Assembly: GCA_046345315.1 (NCBI GenBank)
Contig: JBKDKA010000253.1
Location: 17,117-81,116, forward strand
DNA from: F1-80-MAGs062 sp046345315
GTDB lineage: Bacteria > Planctomycetota > Planctomycetia > Planctomycetales > Planctomycetaceae
DNA length: 64,000 nucleotides
Reading direction: 5' to 3'
Of this stretch, positions 62,348 to 64,000 are shown piece after piece. Position 1 is the stretch's first letter. Each line of letters starts with the position of its first letter. Made by a program: the position numbers and the translations under genes. Below the pieces are notes generated by a model, which searched no databases, was not told where the DNA came from, and saw only the letters and a program-made list of their open reading frames with translations.

Positions 62348-64000
62348 TCACCGATCCTGCACTCGAAGTTTCATCTCATCACTGTTCCCCACGAGTTCGG
62401 GAGCGTACATCCCCTCGATCTTCGCCGGAAGTGCTGAGACTTTTTCGCTGGGTGCTTCGGCTCGCATGCGATACGAAACGCTATGATTTCCCCGAGCCAG
62501 ATGGCTGAGGAAGAATCCGACGCGGTCATCGCGAAGTTCGCGATAGGCCGTGAGCCCTTCGAAAATGTATCCGCTGCGCTGATCGTCAGGTTCAAATCCG
62601 CTCGGCTTACGATCTTCCAGCAGCAGATACTCGTAATCGTTCTTGCTTTCCAGAAGCAGTTCCACTTCCACCAGCTGTCCGCTGGAAACGGTGCCGAGGT
62701 TTTCCAGCGGAATTCGTTTGTACTTCTCTGACTGCTGCTTCACAACCTGACCGCGATCGCCCTGAACACTCACCGTTTCATCATCGCGTTCCAGCAGATA
62801 GAAGCGACGCTGAACCTTGACTTCCAGCCCTGCGGCGGTGATGTGATCTTCCTTCGTGAAGTTGGTGAGGTATGCACTGAAATACACTGGACCTTTGCCG
62901 GTTCGACGGATTTCAATCTTATGTTCCCCGGACTTCACGGCATCACCGGACAACAGCATGACGTTGTCGAAGCTGAAGAAGTTTTCCGGAGTGATGCGAA
63001 CCTGTTTCTGCCGAACACCATCAACCAGCACTTCGATCGTCATGTCCGGCTGATCTTCGCCTGTAGCGCGAATGTAGTCAGCAAGAGATTCGATCACCAG
63101 AGCTGTATCCCGAGTGCTCTTCCACCACGTTCCGTGGGTCCGATTGTTCAGAAGATACTTCACCAGGCGCGGTGCCGTTTCATCATTCGGTCGAACAGCG
63201 AGCAAAAGCTTAAGGTAGGTTGCCATGGCTTCGTTTTCGCTGCCATACCAGTACCACCAGGTATTCTCGTTCATTCGCAGCCATGCCGTCTGGTTCTCAT
63301 CGTCACGCACCAGGAACTGTTCAATATTCCGAAGCAGCATGTCACGACGCTCGTGATCTGCCTGCTGATGAAGCAGTAGTCCAGTGAGAGATTTGGCATA
63401 GACGGACAGACTGCCCCGATCGCGATACAGATAGTCTGACATCGCGCGGTCACTCTCGTCGCTTTCCGCAATCACGAGTGCCACGAAGGCATCAAGGTCA
63501 TCCGCCTGCATTTTGAACGGAATGTTCCGGGAAGCGTCATCGAACTTACCAGAAGGATTCTTTGCTCGTTCCGCGTCACGTTCTCGTCGGCGGTCTCCTT
63601 CACGAAGCAGAGCCAGCTGTTCGGCCTGGTAGTTTTTCAGCCACTGAATGCCTCGCTGCGGTACATCTTCGAGCACGGGAACATCATTCTGCATCGCCAG
63701 TTTCAGGCCGTGAACGACCTGTGCAGTCAGATGCGCCGATGAATGTTCACCGTATCCGGAGAACCAGCCCCAGCCTCCGTCCGACAGCTGCATGTCCGTC
63801 AGCCGCTGAACACCGGTGCGAATAATCGTCTGCATCTCTGCATCATCGAAGATCGGATTGCGATCATACTGTTTCCAGTCGGCAGCGCGTTTCGCCGGAT
63901 CACCGAGCTGCTGAGAATTCAGGTTGGTTCGTTTCTTCCCGACGTCCGCCAGATCAATTCCCATGTTCTGCAGCGTCCGCTGTGTGATGACCGCAGGAAG
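62348..64000 (-). CDS. Alpha-2-macroglobulin-family protein, C-terminal part
   Basis: The open frame runs through the window edge; 550 residues are seen. The N-terminal end of the visible part, LPAVITQRTLQNMGIDL, usually comes directly after the thioester motif (CxEQ) of bacterial alpha-2-macroglobulins, so that motif should lie just outside the window. The A2M complement-like helical domain follows (LSDGGWGWFSGYGEHSSAHLTAQVV onward), then a beta-rich C-terminus with YRELRDDRVGFFLSHLARGNH. These envelope proteins trap proteases. The gene ends 62 bases before the aceE start. Signal peptide and full length cannot be checked. Confidence 0.82.
   Translation of the reverse strand, partial: LPAVITQRTLQNMGIDLADVGKKRTNLNSQQLGDPAKRAADWKQYDRNPIFDDAEMQTIIRTGVQRLTDMQLSDGGWGWFSGYGEHSSAHLTAQVVHGLKLAMQNDVPVLEDVPQRGIQWLKNYQAEQLALLREGDRRRERDAERAKNPSGKFDDASRNIPFKMQADDLDAFVALVIAESDESDRAMSDYLYRDRGSLSVYAKSLTGLLLHQQADHERRDMLLRNIEQFLVRDDENQTAWLRMNENTWWYWYGSENEAMATYLKLLLAVRPNDETAPRLVKYLLNNRTHGTWWKSTRDTALVIESLADYIRATGEDQPDMTIEVLVDGVRQKQVRITPENFFSFDNVMLLSGDAVKSGEHKIEIRRTGKGPVYFSAYLTNFTKEDHITAAGLEVKVQRRFYLLERDDETVSVQGDRGQVVKQQSEKYKRIPLENLGTVSSGQLVEVELLLESKNDYEYLLLEDRKPSGFEPDDQRSGYIFEGLTAYRELRDDRVGFFLSHLARGNHSVSYRMRAEAPSEKVSALPAKIEGMYAPELVGNSDEMKLRVQDR

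Noticed and set aside
1..64000. CRISPR arrays, phage or integron structures
   Set aside because: No regularly spaced direct repeats, integrase or phage structural genes were seen.

Overview
The window looks like a chromosomal segment of a planctomycete (phylum Planctomycetota), with moderate GC content. The main pointers are a secreted protein ending in a DUF1559-type module, a zinc-ribbon/transmembrane/TPR protein, large ABC-2 permeases with extracytoplasmic inserts, an alpha-2-macroglobulin-like protein and a dense surface-polysaccharide region. No rRNA, tRNA, CRISPR array, phage or intact IS was found. The phylum call is inference; the genus cannot be fixed from this sequence alone.

Layout. 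1-3413: end of a respiratory complex I operon (nuoL tail, nuoM, nuoN). 3634-8483, minus strand: two PAPS-type sulfotransferases, an ELM1-like protein and an MsbA-like exporter. 8819-15269, plus strand: a CDP-6-deoxyhexose module (rfbF, rfbG, C-methyltransferase, 3,5-epimerase, NeuD-like acyltransferase, CmcI-like methyltransferase, DegT aminotransferase). 15270-15833 holds a decayed IS3-type transposase remnant and a short inverted-repeat element. 15834-24643, minus strand: a glycosyltransferase, an SGNH/MBOAT O-acylation pair, a DUF4254 protein, a GT-B-like protein and the trio N-acetyl sugar amidotransferase, HisH2, HisF2. 25137-32268, plus strand: a compact operon that appears to encode the GDP-linked legionaminic acid route (LegF, LegI, LegG, LegH, PtmE, LegB, LegC), with mostly overlapping genes. 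32468-35791: methyltransferase, GT9 and GT4 enzymes.

35846-47032 holds conserved hypotheticals, the DUF1559 protein, a protein with two SPOR-like modules, and a minus-strand ABC-2 exporter operon (ATPase, permease, membrane-anchored protein, permease). 47416-50938: queC and a translationally coupled pair made of a GHKL (Bergerat-fold) ATPase and an unrecognised 269-residue partner. 51461-64000: Tat-exported sugar isomerase-like protein, LOG-family and DapA-family proteins, prpB-prpC, a C45 peptidase-like protein downstream of aceE, and the C-terminal part of an alpha-2-macroglobulin.

How it fits together: roughly 3.6-35.8 kb reads as one surface-glycan locus making at least two unusual sugars, a branched or modified CDP-6-deoxyhexose and a nonulosonate. 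The nonulosonate may be acetamidino-modified through the divergent amidotransferase trio. The locus also encodes sulfation, O-acylation and methylation functions. Five copies of a 75-87 bp terminal-inverted-repeat element lie in intergenic gaps: four in or at the edges of the glycan locus and one at 51.3 kb. The strongest candidates for undescribed biology are the GHKL ATPase pair, this repeat family, and the combination of legionaminate and amidotransferase genes.
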